12,799 nucleotides of DNA from an uncultured Actinomyces sp. (GCA_937926415.1 CALBAF010000426.1:1-12799), one strand, 5' to 3'; shown: positions 1-6,087, counted from the first letter of the stretch. Notes: generated from the letters alone by a model not told the origin. Numbers and translations are program-made.

Positions 1-2
1 TC

Positions 3-707
3 CGTCTGTCGAATTCTGCTGATGCAAGCGCAGAGGCGCACGCCTACGCGGAGGATGATAAATGTGATGGCCATACACTGCACACAGTGAAGTTGCCGGA
101 TGGGACCGAATCCTTGCCATTCGTGTGTGCGCACATTACACGGAAGGGGGATGGCAATAACGCGGGGCAGGCTCCAACCACGCGCGAAATCCTGTACTAC
201 GCAGCGACGACGATCCATGCCGACGGCGCGGGCCTGCACAAGCGGCCAGAAGGGGTGTCCTACACGAATAAGTACATCCCCACACTCGTTGCCGCCACGC
301 ATCCCACGCAAACCCACACCGTCACGCTGCTGGGCCGCGACATCACCATCACTCTGACGGCCACGTCCTACACGTGGAGCTGGGGAGACGGGACCCCGGA
401 CCTGACCACGACCTCGCCGGGCATGCCCTGGCAAGAAGGCATGGACCCCAACACCGACCCCGCCCTCATCCGCCACTACTACAAGGCCCCCAACGGGTGG
501 AAGTCCTTCCTGGACGGACCCTACCCCTCCGCCACGCGCACCATCACCCTCACCACGACCTGGGCGGGCACGGCCACCAACCCCTTCACGGGCGACACCC
601 AGACCATCAACGGCCTGGTCACCACCACCGAAACAACCGGCCCGTTCCCGCTCAGTCAACTCATCGTCAACAACACCGACACCTCAGAAGAAAAACAAGG
701 CCACTAG
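3..707 (+). CDS. PKD-like secreted surface protein, 3' part (5' end outside window)
   Basis: The frame is open from the first bases to the TAG at 705-707. The GTG at 87 is internal, because codons 3-86 read through without a stop, so the gene enters from the left. The visible ~234 residues begin with a Cys-containing, acidic segment unlike its paralogue. A conserved C-terminal domain of about 178 residues follows. It carries a PKD-type signature (WSWGDGTPD), then an HYY...NGW segment and Thr-rich beta-strand-like stretches ending in TSEEKQGH. PKD folds are extracellular adhesive or spacer modules, so a cell-surface or secreted role is inferred. There is no LPXTG motif and no C-terminal hydrophobic anchor. 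The C-terminal domain is almost identical to that of the gene ending at 3809, with only four amino-acid differences found by eye over ~178 residues. By analogy with that copy, a DUF6318-like partner probably lies just upstream. The specific ligand is unknown. Confidence 0.85.
   Translation, partial: RLSNSADASAEAHAYAEDDKCDGHTLHTVKLPDGTESLPFVCAHITRKGDGNNAGQAPTTREILYYAATTIHADGAGLHKRPEGVSYTNKYIPTLVAATHPTQTHTVTLLGRDITITLTATSYTWSWGDGTPDLTTTSPGMPWQEGMDPNTDPALIRHYYKAPNGWKSFLDGPYPSATRTITLTTTWAGTATNPFTGDTQTINGLVTTTETTGPFPLSQLIVNNTDTSEEKQGH
171..707 (+). repeat. duplicated PKD-domain module, copy 1 (copy 2 at 3273-3809)
   Basis: The two segments are direct repeats offset by 3102 bp. By eye, positions 171-430 differ from copy 2 at about one base in eight, almost all synonymous. 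Positions 431-707 differ at only about ten sites. Similarity stops at the stop codons (TAG versus TAA), and downstream sequences are unrelated. Confidence 0.85.
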
Positions 708-746
708 ACGGTTGTGCGGTTAATCGCTGAATCAGACTAGATCCGT

Positions 747-769
747 AGCGACGGGGTGATCGTGTCGCT
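747..769. terminator. candidate bidirectional terminator between convergent genes
   Basis: A perfect 6-bp inverted repeat, AGCGAC (747-752) and GTCGCT (764-769), has an 11-nt loop. It lies between the PKD gene stop at 707 and the convergent abi stop at 774-776. The rightward side continues TTGCCTTAT, which is only weakly T-rich. Position favours a terminator, but the stem is short. Confidence 0.4.
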
Positions 770-773
770 TGCC

Positions 774-1739
774 TTATAGGTGAATGAAACTGCCGGCCCA
801 ATTGGACGGAAAACCCATCTCGGTGACTGACCGTAGAGCGAGTCGTTCGTAATCGTCGTGCACCAAGTCGCTCAGTTTGGCTGCCCAGCTAGTGCCGGGT
901 GAGATGTTATGCAGCATGAAACCCATGACGAGAAGAGCGCCAAAGACTTTGTCGCTCTGGCCCTCGGGAAGTGACTTCAAGCTGTCAATTGTGCGAAATG
1001 CGACGGTCGATGCCGGCAGAAGGTTCCTGTTGAACAGACGTCCGTGGTGAGCACAAACATTACGTACGACTGTCAGCTGCTCGCACCATCGAGCTAAAGG
1101 ATCACGCGTGTAGTAGTTCTTTCGGTGCTTTCCCCTCAATGCCATAAGGTCGACGGTAAATCCGAAGCTACGTGATATCTCGTGCTGTGCGAAGACGGGG
1201 AGTCCAGCGTAGAGCTTCGAAATATCAGCGAAGTCGAGTGTTTCAGCGAGTACCCAAAATGGGTACCCCTCGTACTTGTCCGCGTAGTGCCTGATTGCGG
1301 CATTGTTGCCCTCAGCGCGCTGGATGCGCCTGCGAGCAGTTTTCAGCCACGTTTTGTGGTCGAAATCTGCGCGGAACAGGTTCTTGTCTTGATGCGCCAG
1401 TGGTCCGTGGGTGACGATCCACTCGCCGACACGCGTGCGCAATGCGATTTCAATGCGTTCGATACCATCATGGACGAGGGTTCGTAGCTTGCGGTCGAAC
1501 TCGTACAAGCCAGTTACTTCGCTGAAGGTTGACCCCGGTACGAAGGTGTCGGCGCGGACAGGCATTCTGGTGTCCGACTGAAGTTGCTCGCGATAGGGGT
1601 ACCAGTAGCCGGACAATCGGTAGTAGGAGACACTGCGAAGCCACTGGCGCGCGAGATCGATATCCACGTTCATGCCTCGCTCAGACAAGATGCGGATCTG
1701 TTCGTCGATAGTAGTCGGATCTTTGACCTGCTCGTCCAT
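774..1739 (-). CDS. Abi family protein (Abi_2; AbiD/AbiF-type HEPN ribonuclease-like)
   Basis: This 321-residue protein has the layout of the Abi_2 abortive-infection family. The N-terminal part has the YYRLSGYWYPYR block (about residues 39-50). A central block contains FDRKLRTLVHDGIERIE (81-97). The C-terminal signature VRNVCAHHGRLFNR (225-238) contains an R-X4-H motif (R226, H231) typical of HEPN RNases. Family members such as lactococcal AbiD and AbiF give phage resistance, and HEPN proteins usually act by cutting RNA. An RNase toxin triggered by phage is therefore inferred, acting in the cytoplasm. The ATG at 1739 is preceded on the minus strand by GGAAGG about ten bases upstream. No protein antitoxin is adjacent. 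GC is about 50% in the stretch counted (901-960), well below neighbouring genes, and the gene sits antisense between two related surface-protein cassettes. Both points suggest horizontal acquisition. Length is normal and no frameshift is seen. Confidence 0.9.
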   Translation of the reverse strand: MDEQVKDPTTIDEQIRILSERGMNVDIDLARQWLRSVSYYRLSGYWYPYREQLQSDTRMPVRADTFVPGSTFSEVTGLYEFDRKLRTLVHDGIERIEIALRTRVGEWIVTHGPLAHQDKNLFRADFDHKTWLKTARRRIQRAEGNNAAIRHYADKYEGYPFWVLAETLDFADISKLYAGLPVFAQHEISRSFGFTVDLMALRGKHRKNYYTRDPLARWCEQLTVVRNVCAHHGRLFNRNLLPASTVAFRTIDSLKSLPEGQSDKVFGALLVMGFMLHNISPGTSWAAKLSDLVHDDYERLALRSVTEMGFPSNWAGSFIHL

Positions 1740-1765
1740 ACCATCTGACCTTCCAGATAGAAATC

Positions 1766-1797
1766 CAGCCCGTCCACTCCGAGGGAGCGGCGGGCTG
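1766..1797 (-). promoter_or_regulatory. nested hairpin in abi 5' leader
   Basis: CAGCCCG (1766-1772) pairs perfectly with CGGGCTG (1791-1797). Inside, CTCC (1777-1780) pairs with GGAG (1784-1787) around a 3-nt loop. The element ends 26 nt before the abi start codon, so it would sit in the abi mRNA leader. It could be an attenuator, a translational control element or part of a small RNA. Only the base pairing is seen directly. Confidence 0.45.
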
Positions 1798-1810
1798 AAC
1801 GGTTAACTGA

Positions 1811-1840
1811 AGCTTACAACGTCGTCCGTTTCGGACTCAA
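1811..1840 (-). promoter_or_regulatory. candidate abi promoter
   Basis: Read on the minus strand, TTGAGT (1840-1835) and TAAGCT (1816-1811) are separated by 18 nt, matching a sigma-70/SigA-type -35 and an actinobacterial TANNNT -10. Transcription would start near 1804, giving a leader of about 65 nt that includes the nested hairpin. The -35 lies inside the inverted-repeat element 1822-1884, so a bound protein or folded DNA could affect it. Confidence 0.35.
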
Positions 1841-1884
1841 GTCCTCCTGCCTGTTACGCGCGAACTCACACGTTCAACGGACGA
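1822..1884. repeat. 9-bp inverted repeat enclosing two hairpins (three-way-junction-like)
   Basis: TCGTCCGTT (1822-1830) is perfectly complementary to AACGGACGA (1876-1884). Inside lie GGAC-TCAA-GTCC (1833-1844) and GAAC-TCACAC-GTTC (1862-1875), the second stacking directly on the outer stem. The fold can form in either strand. It may be a structured RNA, an operator or a relic of a mobile element. An alternative short hairpin (GTCCG-TTT-CGGAC, 1824-1836) competes with it. Confidence 0.45.
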
Positions 1885-1893
1885 GGCCGGGGC
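1881..1893. repeat. single copy of ACGAGGCCGGGGC upstream of abi
   Basis: This is an exact, unpaired copy of the 13-mer found in three hairpins elsewhere in the window. Its first four bases overlap the right arm of the 9-bp inverted repeat 1822-1884. No complementary arm lies nearby, so it cannot form the usual terminator. Confidence 0.6.
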
Positions 1894-2062
1894 CGGGCAT
1901 GCACATACGTGCGGTTGCGGGGGTTTGGGCGGGAGGATTTGCGTGATGGTTGCGCAGCATTGTTGGTGTTTCGTGTCGGTTCTGCGCGTACCCTGATGGG
2001 GAAGGGCGCGCCTCCGATGGTGGGGGAGCGCTGGTAGTTCGTCACCGTGGAAGGCATACGCC

Positions 2063-2860
2063 ATGGAGATCTCACCCCTGTCTGATCATTCTGTCGCTGA
2101 GGAAGACGAGCAAGCGTTCGTTGGTTCGCCGTCGCGCCGCAAGAAGCGCTCCCTATCAGCCAGGAGAGCAGCACTACGCCCATGGGCAATGGGTATCGGT
2201 CTCACCGGGCTGGTGGCTGTGGCAGCTGTTGGTGCCTACACGCTGGGCGCGAGCATCAGCTCGTGGAACGATCGCCCCAGCACCGCGGCAACACCCACGG
2301 TGCACCCAGTGCCCATGCCGTCAGTGTCCAGCGAGCCTCCGATGTCAGGCGGATACGCGATCGGCCCCGACGGAGTCCTCGTGCGCCCCGCCGAGTTCGC
2401 AGCAGACACGTACACCAAACCCGAACTACCCGAGGCAGCCAAGGAAAACACCGAACGCGGTGCAGAACTGGCAGCCGAGCACTACGTCGCTACTCTCAGC
2501 TATGCGTGGAACACGGGAGACACACAGACTTTGGCAGCTTTGTCTGCGGAGCAGGTTCCGTTTGCCGATGGGCATATCAACGCCATCAATTCGCTTTACT
2601 CAAACGGCTGGGCATATGGGAATACTGCAACCATTACGAGCATTGTGGAAGTCGAGCCCGTTACGGCAGAAATGGGTGCGCCGCCCAACACTATCGGCGT
2701 TCTATTCCACGTGACAACTATCAATGGAACGTCTTGTCAAGGGCAGCGGATCTTCGTCAGCGATAACGAATACACCGTGAGCCTTGCGCTCTTCATGACA
2801 TGGCAGAGCGACCGCTGGCTTGTGACCGATGGGAACATTCCTCATGGCAACGATAAGTAG
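2063..2860 (+). CDS. membrane-anchored DUF6318-like protein
   Basis: This 265-residue protein has a charged cytoplasmic N-terminus with a basic patch (about residues 25-36, RRKKRS...). One transmembrane segment follows (about 43-62), then a Pro/Ser/Thr-rich linker (70-118) and a C-terminal globular domain (119-257). That domain begins PELPEAAKENTERGAE and contains YAWNTGDTQTLAALS, which I recognise as the DUF6318 pattern of actinomycete cell-envelope proteins. Basic-before-helix topology puts the C-terminal domain outside. Many relatives appear to be lipoproteins, but this one has no lipobox and uses a signal anchor. Function is unknown; the fold resembles small NTF2-like domains, which is inference only. 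The ATG at 2063 follows GGAAGG (2049-2054) with good spacing. The stop overlaps the start of the downstream PKD gene, so the two are probably translationally coupled and work together at the surface. Confidence 0.8.
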   Translation: MEISPLSDHSVAEEDEQAFVGSPSRRKKRSLSARRAALRPWAMGIGLTGLVAVAAVGAYTLGASISSWNDRPSTAATPTVHPVPMPSVSSEPPMSGGYAIGPDGVLVRPAEFAADTYTKPELPEAAKENTERGAELAAEHYVATLSYAWNTGDTQTLAALSAEQVPFADGHINAINSLYSNGWAYGNTATITSIVEVEPVTAEMGAPPNTIGVLFHVTTINGTSCQGQRIFVSDNEYTVSLALFMTWQSDRWLVTDGNIPHGNDK

Positions 2861-3809
2861 AACGCGGTGCTTGATCGGTTTGACCTTGGGGTCCCTGCTA
2901 ATGCTTGGACAAGCATCTGCTTCGTTCGCTGATGGTATACCGACATCCTGTGATATTGAATCAGGCGCTCCATCTGGATTTTGTGCATCTTCTACACCTG
3001 GTGGAATAAAGGCCGGAGCCTGGCGTGAAGACCATGACCAGGATTCTTCTCAGCAAGGCGACAACAACTCAACTGTTGGTGATCAGCGGCCCCTCAAGAC
3101 CGCTGAAGGGGCGTTTGATCCCGCTGCTGCCCCCTACAATGAGCCTGCGCGTTGCATGAACGTGTACGTCAATAAGGCCCCCAACAGTCCCACGGTCTCC
3201 GACGACAACACCGTCGACAACTGCCCGCTCCCATCAGACCCTGATGGAGGTTCTAATCAGAATCCGGGCCGGATCCCCACGACCCGCGACATACTCTACA
3301 TGGCAGCCACGACGATCCATGCAGATGGCGCAGGTCTGCATAAGCGGCCCGAGGGGGTCTCGTACACGAACAAGTACATTCCCACGCTCGTCGCTGCCAC
3401 CCATCCCACGCAGGCCCACACTGTCACGCTGCTGGGCCGCGACATCACCATCACTTTGACGGCGACGTCCTACACGTGGAGTTGGGGGGACGGAACTCCG
3501 GACGTGACCACGACCTCGCCGGGGATGCCCTGGCAAGAAGGCATGGACCCCAACACTGACCCCGCCCTGATTCGCCACTACTACAAGGCACCCAACGGGT
3601 GGAAGTCTTTCCTGGACGGACCCTACCCCTCCGCCACACGCACCATCACCCTGACCACGACCTGGGCGGGCACGGCCACCAACCCCTTCACGGGCGACAC
3701 ACAGACCATCAACGGCCTGGTCACCACCACCGAAACAACCGGCCCATTCCCGCTCAGTCAACTCATCGTCAACAACACCGACACCTCAGAAGAAAAACAA
3801 GGCCACTAA
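2844..3809 (+). CDS. secreted PKD-like domain protein, complete copy
   Basis: From the ATG at 2844 this is 321 residues. A signal peptide covers about residues 1-29 (basic start, hydrophobic LIGLTLGSLLMLG core, Ala/Ser-rich cleavage region). A variable Cys-containing acidic region follows to about residue 142, then the conserved C-terminal domain with the PKD-type WSWGDGT motif at about 212-218. I prefer ATG 2844 to the in-frame ATG at 2829 because GGGA lies nine bases before it, while 2829 has no ribosome binding site. Either start overlaps the upstream DUF6318-like gene (17 or 32 nt), indicating coupling. There is no sortase motif, so it may be held non-covalently, perhaps by its partner. 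GC rises from about 50% in the signal and variable region to about 63% in the conserved 3' half, so the gene looks mosaic. The 3' half is nearly identical to 171-707. It converges on the EamA transporter with a 20-bp gap. Confidence 0.85.
   Translation: MATISRTRCLIGLTLGSLLMLGQASASFADGIPTSCDIESGAPSGFCASSTPGGIKAGAWREDHDQDSSQQGDNNSTVGDQRPLKTAEGAFDPAAAPYNEPARCMNVYVNKAPNSPTVSDDNTVDNCPLPSDPDGGSNQNPGRIPTTRDILYMAATTIHADGAGLHKRPEGVSYTNKYIPTLVAATHPTQAHTVTLLGRDITITLTATSYTWSWGDGTPDVTTTSPGMPWQEGMDPNTDPALIRHYYKAPNGWKSFLDGPYPSATRTITLTTTWAGTATNPFTGDTQTINGLVTTTETTGPFPLSQLIVNNTDTSEEKQGH
3273..3809 (+). repeat. duplicated PKD-domain module, copy 2
   Basis: This is the partner of the direct repeat at 171-707 and encodes the C-terminal domain of the complete PKD-like protein. 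The upstream parts of the two genes, which encode the Cys-containing variable regions, show no clear similarity. Confidence 0.85.
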
Positions 3810-3829
3810 CACGCCGAGCAGGCACGAAT

Positions 3830-4774
3830 CTACGCCACCACCATGGCCACCGTCCCCGCGCACATGAGGGCGAGGCCGAGCAGGTAGCGCGGCGTGAAAC
3901 GCTCGTGAAACGCCACGGCTGACACGGCGACGGTCACGAGGATCGACAGCTTATCGATGGGCACCACGACCGATGCGGGCCCATCCTTCAGCGCGTGATA
4001 GTACGCCAGCCAAGACGCGCACGTCGCAGCGCCAGACGCGACGATAAACGCCAGCTCGCGACCCGGAATCGACCGAACCTCGCCCAGGCGGCCCTGCGCG
4101 CCCACGATCACCCACGCCATCGCCAGCACCACCAGCGTGCGCACCGCCGTCCCCAGCGTCGGATCAACCCCAGAAATGCCGACCTTCCCGAGGATCGACG
4201 TCAGAGCTGCGAACAGAGCGGACGCGAGCGCAAACATCAGCCAGCTCCCGCCCCCGCGCATCGCTCGAGGAAGGCCCGATAACTCAGAGGGTTCCACCAT
4301 CAGAAGCGTCCCCGCCGTGATCGCGACAATCCCGGCCGCGCCCCACACGCTCACCGGCTCGCCCAGCAGGATGAGCGCGAGGACGATCGCCAGGACCGTC
4401 GACAGCTTGTCGATCGGCGCCACGCGGGACACGTCCCCTCGGGAAAGCGCCGCGAAGTAGCACAGCCACGAGGCCCCCGTCGCCAACCCGGACAACACCA
4501 GGAACAGTGCAGATGTCCCGTCGATAGAGGTAACGCCGGAGGCCGTTCCCGTCAGTGCCGCCATACCCCACGCCCCCGCGGCCACGACAACCGTGCGTAG
4601 CGCCGTCGCGACCGTCGAGCTCGTCGATGTGACGCCCGCCTTCGCCAGGACGGCAGTCAGCCCTGCGAACAGGGCTGAAAGGCAGGCAGTGAGGATCCAC
4701 ATGAGACCAGCGTAGGGCCGTTCCTGACGTTCTTGCATCCGAGCAAAATGACGGTGTGTCACGAGCTTCATCAT
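3830..4774 (-). CDS. EamA/DMT-superfamily transporter
   Basis: This 314-residue integral membrane protein has two homologous five-helix halves, the arrangement of EamA-type drug/metabolite transporters. The internal repeat is clear: ALFAGLTAVLAKAGV (34-48) matches ALFAALTSILGKVGI (186-200), the ATGASW/ATCASW blocks (98-103, 250-255) match, and PIDKLS appears in both halves (120-125, 272-277). Substrates of such proteins include small metabolites and amino acids, but none can be assigned here. The start is uncertain. ATG 4774 gives a 24-residue polar extension and lies a few bases after a likely transcription start, with no ribosome binding site. An internal ATG at 4702 (MWILTACLSALFAG) is where many family members begin. 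The gene is divergent from an EcsC gene across a shared promoter region, and converges on the PKD gene. It is not obviously linked to either function. Confidence 0.85.
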   Translation of the reverse strand: MMKLVTHRHFARMQERQERPYAGLMWILTACLSALFAGLTAVLAKAGVTSTSSTVATALRTVVVAAGAWGMAALTGTASGVTSIDGTSALFLVLSGLATGASWLCYFAALSRGDVSRVAPIDKLSTVLAIVLALILLGEPVSVWGAAGIVAITAGTLLMVEPSELSGLPRAMRGGGSWLMFALASALFAALTSILGKVGISGVDPTLGTAVRTLVVLAMAWVIVGAQGRLGEVRSIPGRELAFIVASGAATCASWLAYYHALKDGPASVVVPIDKLSILVTVAVSAVAFHERFTPRYLLGLALMCAGTVAMVVA

Positions 4775-4787
4775 GGAGGAAAACTAG

Positions 4788-4793
4788 GTTATA
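4788..4793 (-). promoter_or_regulatory. -10 box of the EamA transporter gene
   Basis: On the minus strand TATAAC lies at 4793-4788, so transcription should begin about 7 nt downstream, near 4781. That leaves a leader of under ten bases before ATG 4774, so translation would be nearly leaderless. It overlaps the plus-strand -10 TATAGT at 4790-4795. No good -35 is seen. Confidence 0.4.
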
Positions 4794-4795
4794 GT
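4790..4795 (+). promoter_or_regulatory. -10 box of the first EcsC gene
   Basis: TATAGT (4790-4795) matches the -10 consensus at four or five of six positions. It would give a start near 4802 and a leader of about 47 nt ending in AAAGGA before ATG 4849. An alternative TAGGTT lies at 4785-4790. The box shares bases with the minus-strand TATAAC, forming a symmetrical bidirectional promoter. Confidence 0.4.
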
Positions 4796-4830
4796 TGTCG
4801 CGTATCCAGACCTCGTGGTGAGGCGACAAC
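4794..4830. promoter_or_regulatory. 8-bp inverted repeat, candidate operator of divergent promoter
   Basis: GTTGTCGC (4794-4801) is perfectly complementary to GCGACAAC (4823-4830) across 21 nt, with an inner CCTC (4811-4814)/GAGG (4820-4823) match. The left arm touches both overlapping -10 boxes, which suits a repressor site controlling both divergent genes. It could also fold in the EcsC leader RNA. Confidence 0.4.
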
Positions 4831-4848
4831 GGAGTGTAAAGGAACGAG

Positions 4849-5937
4849 ATGAGCGAGAACCTTGACGAGCTTGGCGTCGTCGGTGAATTCGAAGAAGATG
4901 GCCGAGAGATCGTCCTTGACACGAGCGGCGAAGTGGAACTCACGGACGATGTGACCGAGGGTGTCGCAGAGCTGCGCGACACGATTGTCCAGCAGGACTC
5001 CGAAGCGGAAAAATACGCGATCGAGTTCCTCAAGAAGGTCGTGCGCATCCGCGGCGTACGCATCACCCGCGACGAGTTCCTGCGTCAGGAGCTACGCAAA
5101 CTCCACATGAGTGACGATGCGATTGCGCGCGCGGTTGACTCGAACCCCGTCCTCGCTGGCGTCTCTTTGACCGATCTAGACAAGCTCGCAGACGGCATCA
5201 TCTCCTTTGAGACAAACAAGTCCGCGGCGATGTCCTTTGCCGCAGGCCTCCCCGGCGGCTTCGCGATGCTCGGAACGATCCCCGCAGACCTGACCCAGTA
5301 CTACGTGCACGCCTTCAGGATCATGCAGAAGCTCGCCTACCTGTACGGCTGGCGTGAGCTCCTCAGCGACATGGACGAGGTTGACGACGAGACGGTTGGC
5401 GTCCTTGCGATGTTCTTCGGTGTCATGCTCGGCGTTGGTGGCGCGGCCCAGTCCCTGACGGCGTTCGCGCGTTCGGTCGCGATGCCCGCCTTCCAGAAGC
5501 AGCTGACCAAGCAGGCCCTTACCAAGACCTCGTGGTACCCGGTCATGAAGCAGTGCCTGCGCTTCATCGGCATCAACCTTACGAAGAAGAGCTTTGCACA
5601 GGGCGTCTCCAAGGTTATTCCCGTCATCGGCGGTGTCGTGTCGGGTGGCATGACCTTCGTGTCGCTCCAGTCCCAGTCCACGCGCCTCAAGGGCCACCTG
5701 CGTGAGCTGCCACCTCCCGGAGTCGACGCTGAGGTCTGGAAGCGCTCTGTCAGCGACGCGACCCCCGACGACCAGGAGCCGGGCGTGCTGGACAACGCCC
5801 AGCAGGCGCTCGAGAGCACGACTAAGGCCGTCACGAGTGGCGCAAAGACTGCGGCTACCGGCATCGCCGATGGCGCGATGACCGCGGCCTCCGGCATCGC
5901 GGATGGGGTCAAGGGCCTCTTCGGTCGGCGCAAGTAA
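4849..5937 (+). CDS. EcsC family protein (paralogue 1)
   Basis: This 362-residue protein has an acidic N-terminus (1-55) and a helical core with EcsC-family character. Visible blocks are PGGFAMLGTIPADL (135-148), YYVHAFRIMQKLAYLYGW (151-168), a glycine-rich hydrophobic FFGVMLGVGGAAQS (189-202), and IPVIGGVVSGGMTF (257-270). The C-terminal ~50 residues are Ala/Thr/Gly-rich with an 11-residue repeat (AATGIADGAMT, AASGIADGVKG) and end in a basic GRRK tail, suggesting an amphipathic membrane-associating helix. The family is named after Bacillus subtilis EcsC, whose molecular role is unresolved. No signal peptide is seen, so a cytoplasmic or membrane-associated location is inferred. AAAGGA (4838-4843) is the ribosome binding site. 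The gene is followed by a strong hairpin at 5950-6000 and by its closest paralogue. Function is unknown. Confidence 0.85.
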   Translation: MSENLDELGVVGEFEEDGREIVLDTSGEVELTDDVTEGVAELRDTIVQQDSEAEKYAIEFLKKVVRIRGVRITRDEFLRQELRKLHMSDDAIARAVDSNPVLAGVSLTDLDKLADGIISFETNKSAAMSFAAGLPGGFAMLGTIPADLTQYYVHAFRIMQKLAYLYGWRELLSDMDEVDDETVGVLAMFFGVMLGVGGAAQSLTAFARSVAMPAFQKQLTKQALTKTSWYPVMKQCLRFIGINLTKKSFAQGVSKVIPVIGGVVSGGMTFVSLQSQSTRLKGHLRELPPPGVDAEVWKRSVSDATPDDQEPGVLDNAQQALESTTKAVTSGAKTAATGIADGAMTAASGIADGVKGLFGRRK

Positions 5938-5949
5938 CGATCATCGGTC

Positions 5950-6000
5950 ACGAGGCCGGGGCGAGGGACGCATGACAGCGCGGCCTAGCCCCGGCCTCGT
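5950..6000. terminator. hairpin built from the ACGAGGCCGGGGC repeat (after EcsC 1)
   Basis: ACGAGGCCGGGGC (5950-5962) is perfectly complementary to GCCCCGGCCTCGT (5988-6000), with a 25-nt loop. It starts 12 nt after the EcsC stop. No T-run follows, as is common for strong GC-rich actinobacterial hairpins. It is one of three hairpins here with the same stem. Confidence 0.65.
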
Positions 6001-6010
6001 CAATCCTGGG

Positions 6011-6039
6011 CTGAGAGGGCAACCAGCAGGCGCTAGAGT
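6011..6039 (+). promoter_or_regulatory. promoter of the second EcsC gene
   Basis: CTGAGA (6011-6016) and TAGAGT (6034-6039) are separated by 17 nt, which is good -35/-10 geometry. The start would be near 6046, giving a 5' leader of about 41 nt. The leader holds a GCGCG/CGCGC hairpin (6050-6064) and a strong Shine-Dalgarno sequence GAGGAGGA (6075-6082). The paralogue is therefore probably transcribed independently of the first EcsC gene. Confidence 0.5.
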
Positions 6040-6087
6040 GGGACCGGATGCGCGCTGTCCGCGCGTCGTCAGACGAGGAGGAACTCG

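Larger units (their letters stand above)
1740..2062. other. 323-bp divergent intergenic region rich in inverted repeats
   Basis: No convincing gene lies here. The region separates abi (leftward) from the DUF6318-like gene (rightward). It holds a nested hairpin in the abi leader (1766-1797), a 9-bp inverted repeat enclosing two small hairpins (1822-1884), a single copy of the ACGAGGCCGGGGC motif (1881-1893), a small GCAC/GTGC hairpin near 1901-1912, and a possible rightward -10 (TACCCT, 1989-1994). Frames open across it on either strand lack family similarity and ribosome binding sites. Confidence 0.6.

Noticed and set aside
87..707. GTG at 87 as the start of the left-edge gene
   Set aside because: Codons from position 3 are open and continue the same kind of sequence, there is no ribosome binding site, and a secreted protein would need a signal peptide that is absent here.
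774..1739. A miniature Cas13-type effector
   Set aside because: Only one clear R-X4-H motif is visible, size and layout fit Abi_2 proteins, and no CRISPR array is present; kinship in the HEPN fold only is possible.
1822..1884. A tRNA gene suggested by the cloverleaf-like pairing
   Set aside because: The arms do not have tRNA dimensions, there is no anticodon arm of five pairs, no TTC loop in place and no CCA-proximal seven-pair acceptor stem.
1950..2714. Alternative plus-strand frame of 254 codons overlapping the DUF6318-like gene
   Set aside because: Arg/Ser/Pro-rich product without domain features; the overlapping frame has a membrane segment, ribosome binding site and a recognisable C-terminal domain.
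171..3809. A composite transposon flanked by direct repeats
   Set aside because: The repeats are coding modules without transposase, terminal inverted repeats or visible target-site duplications.
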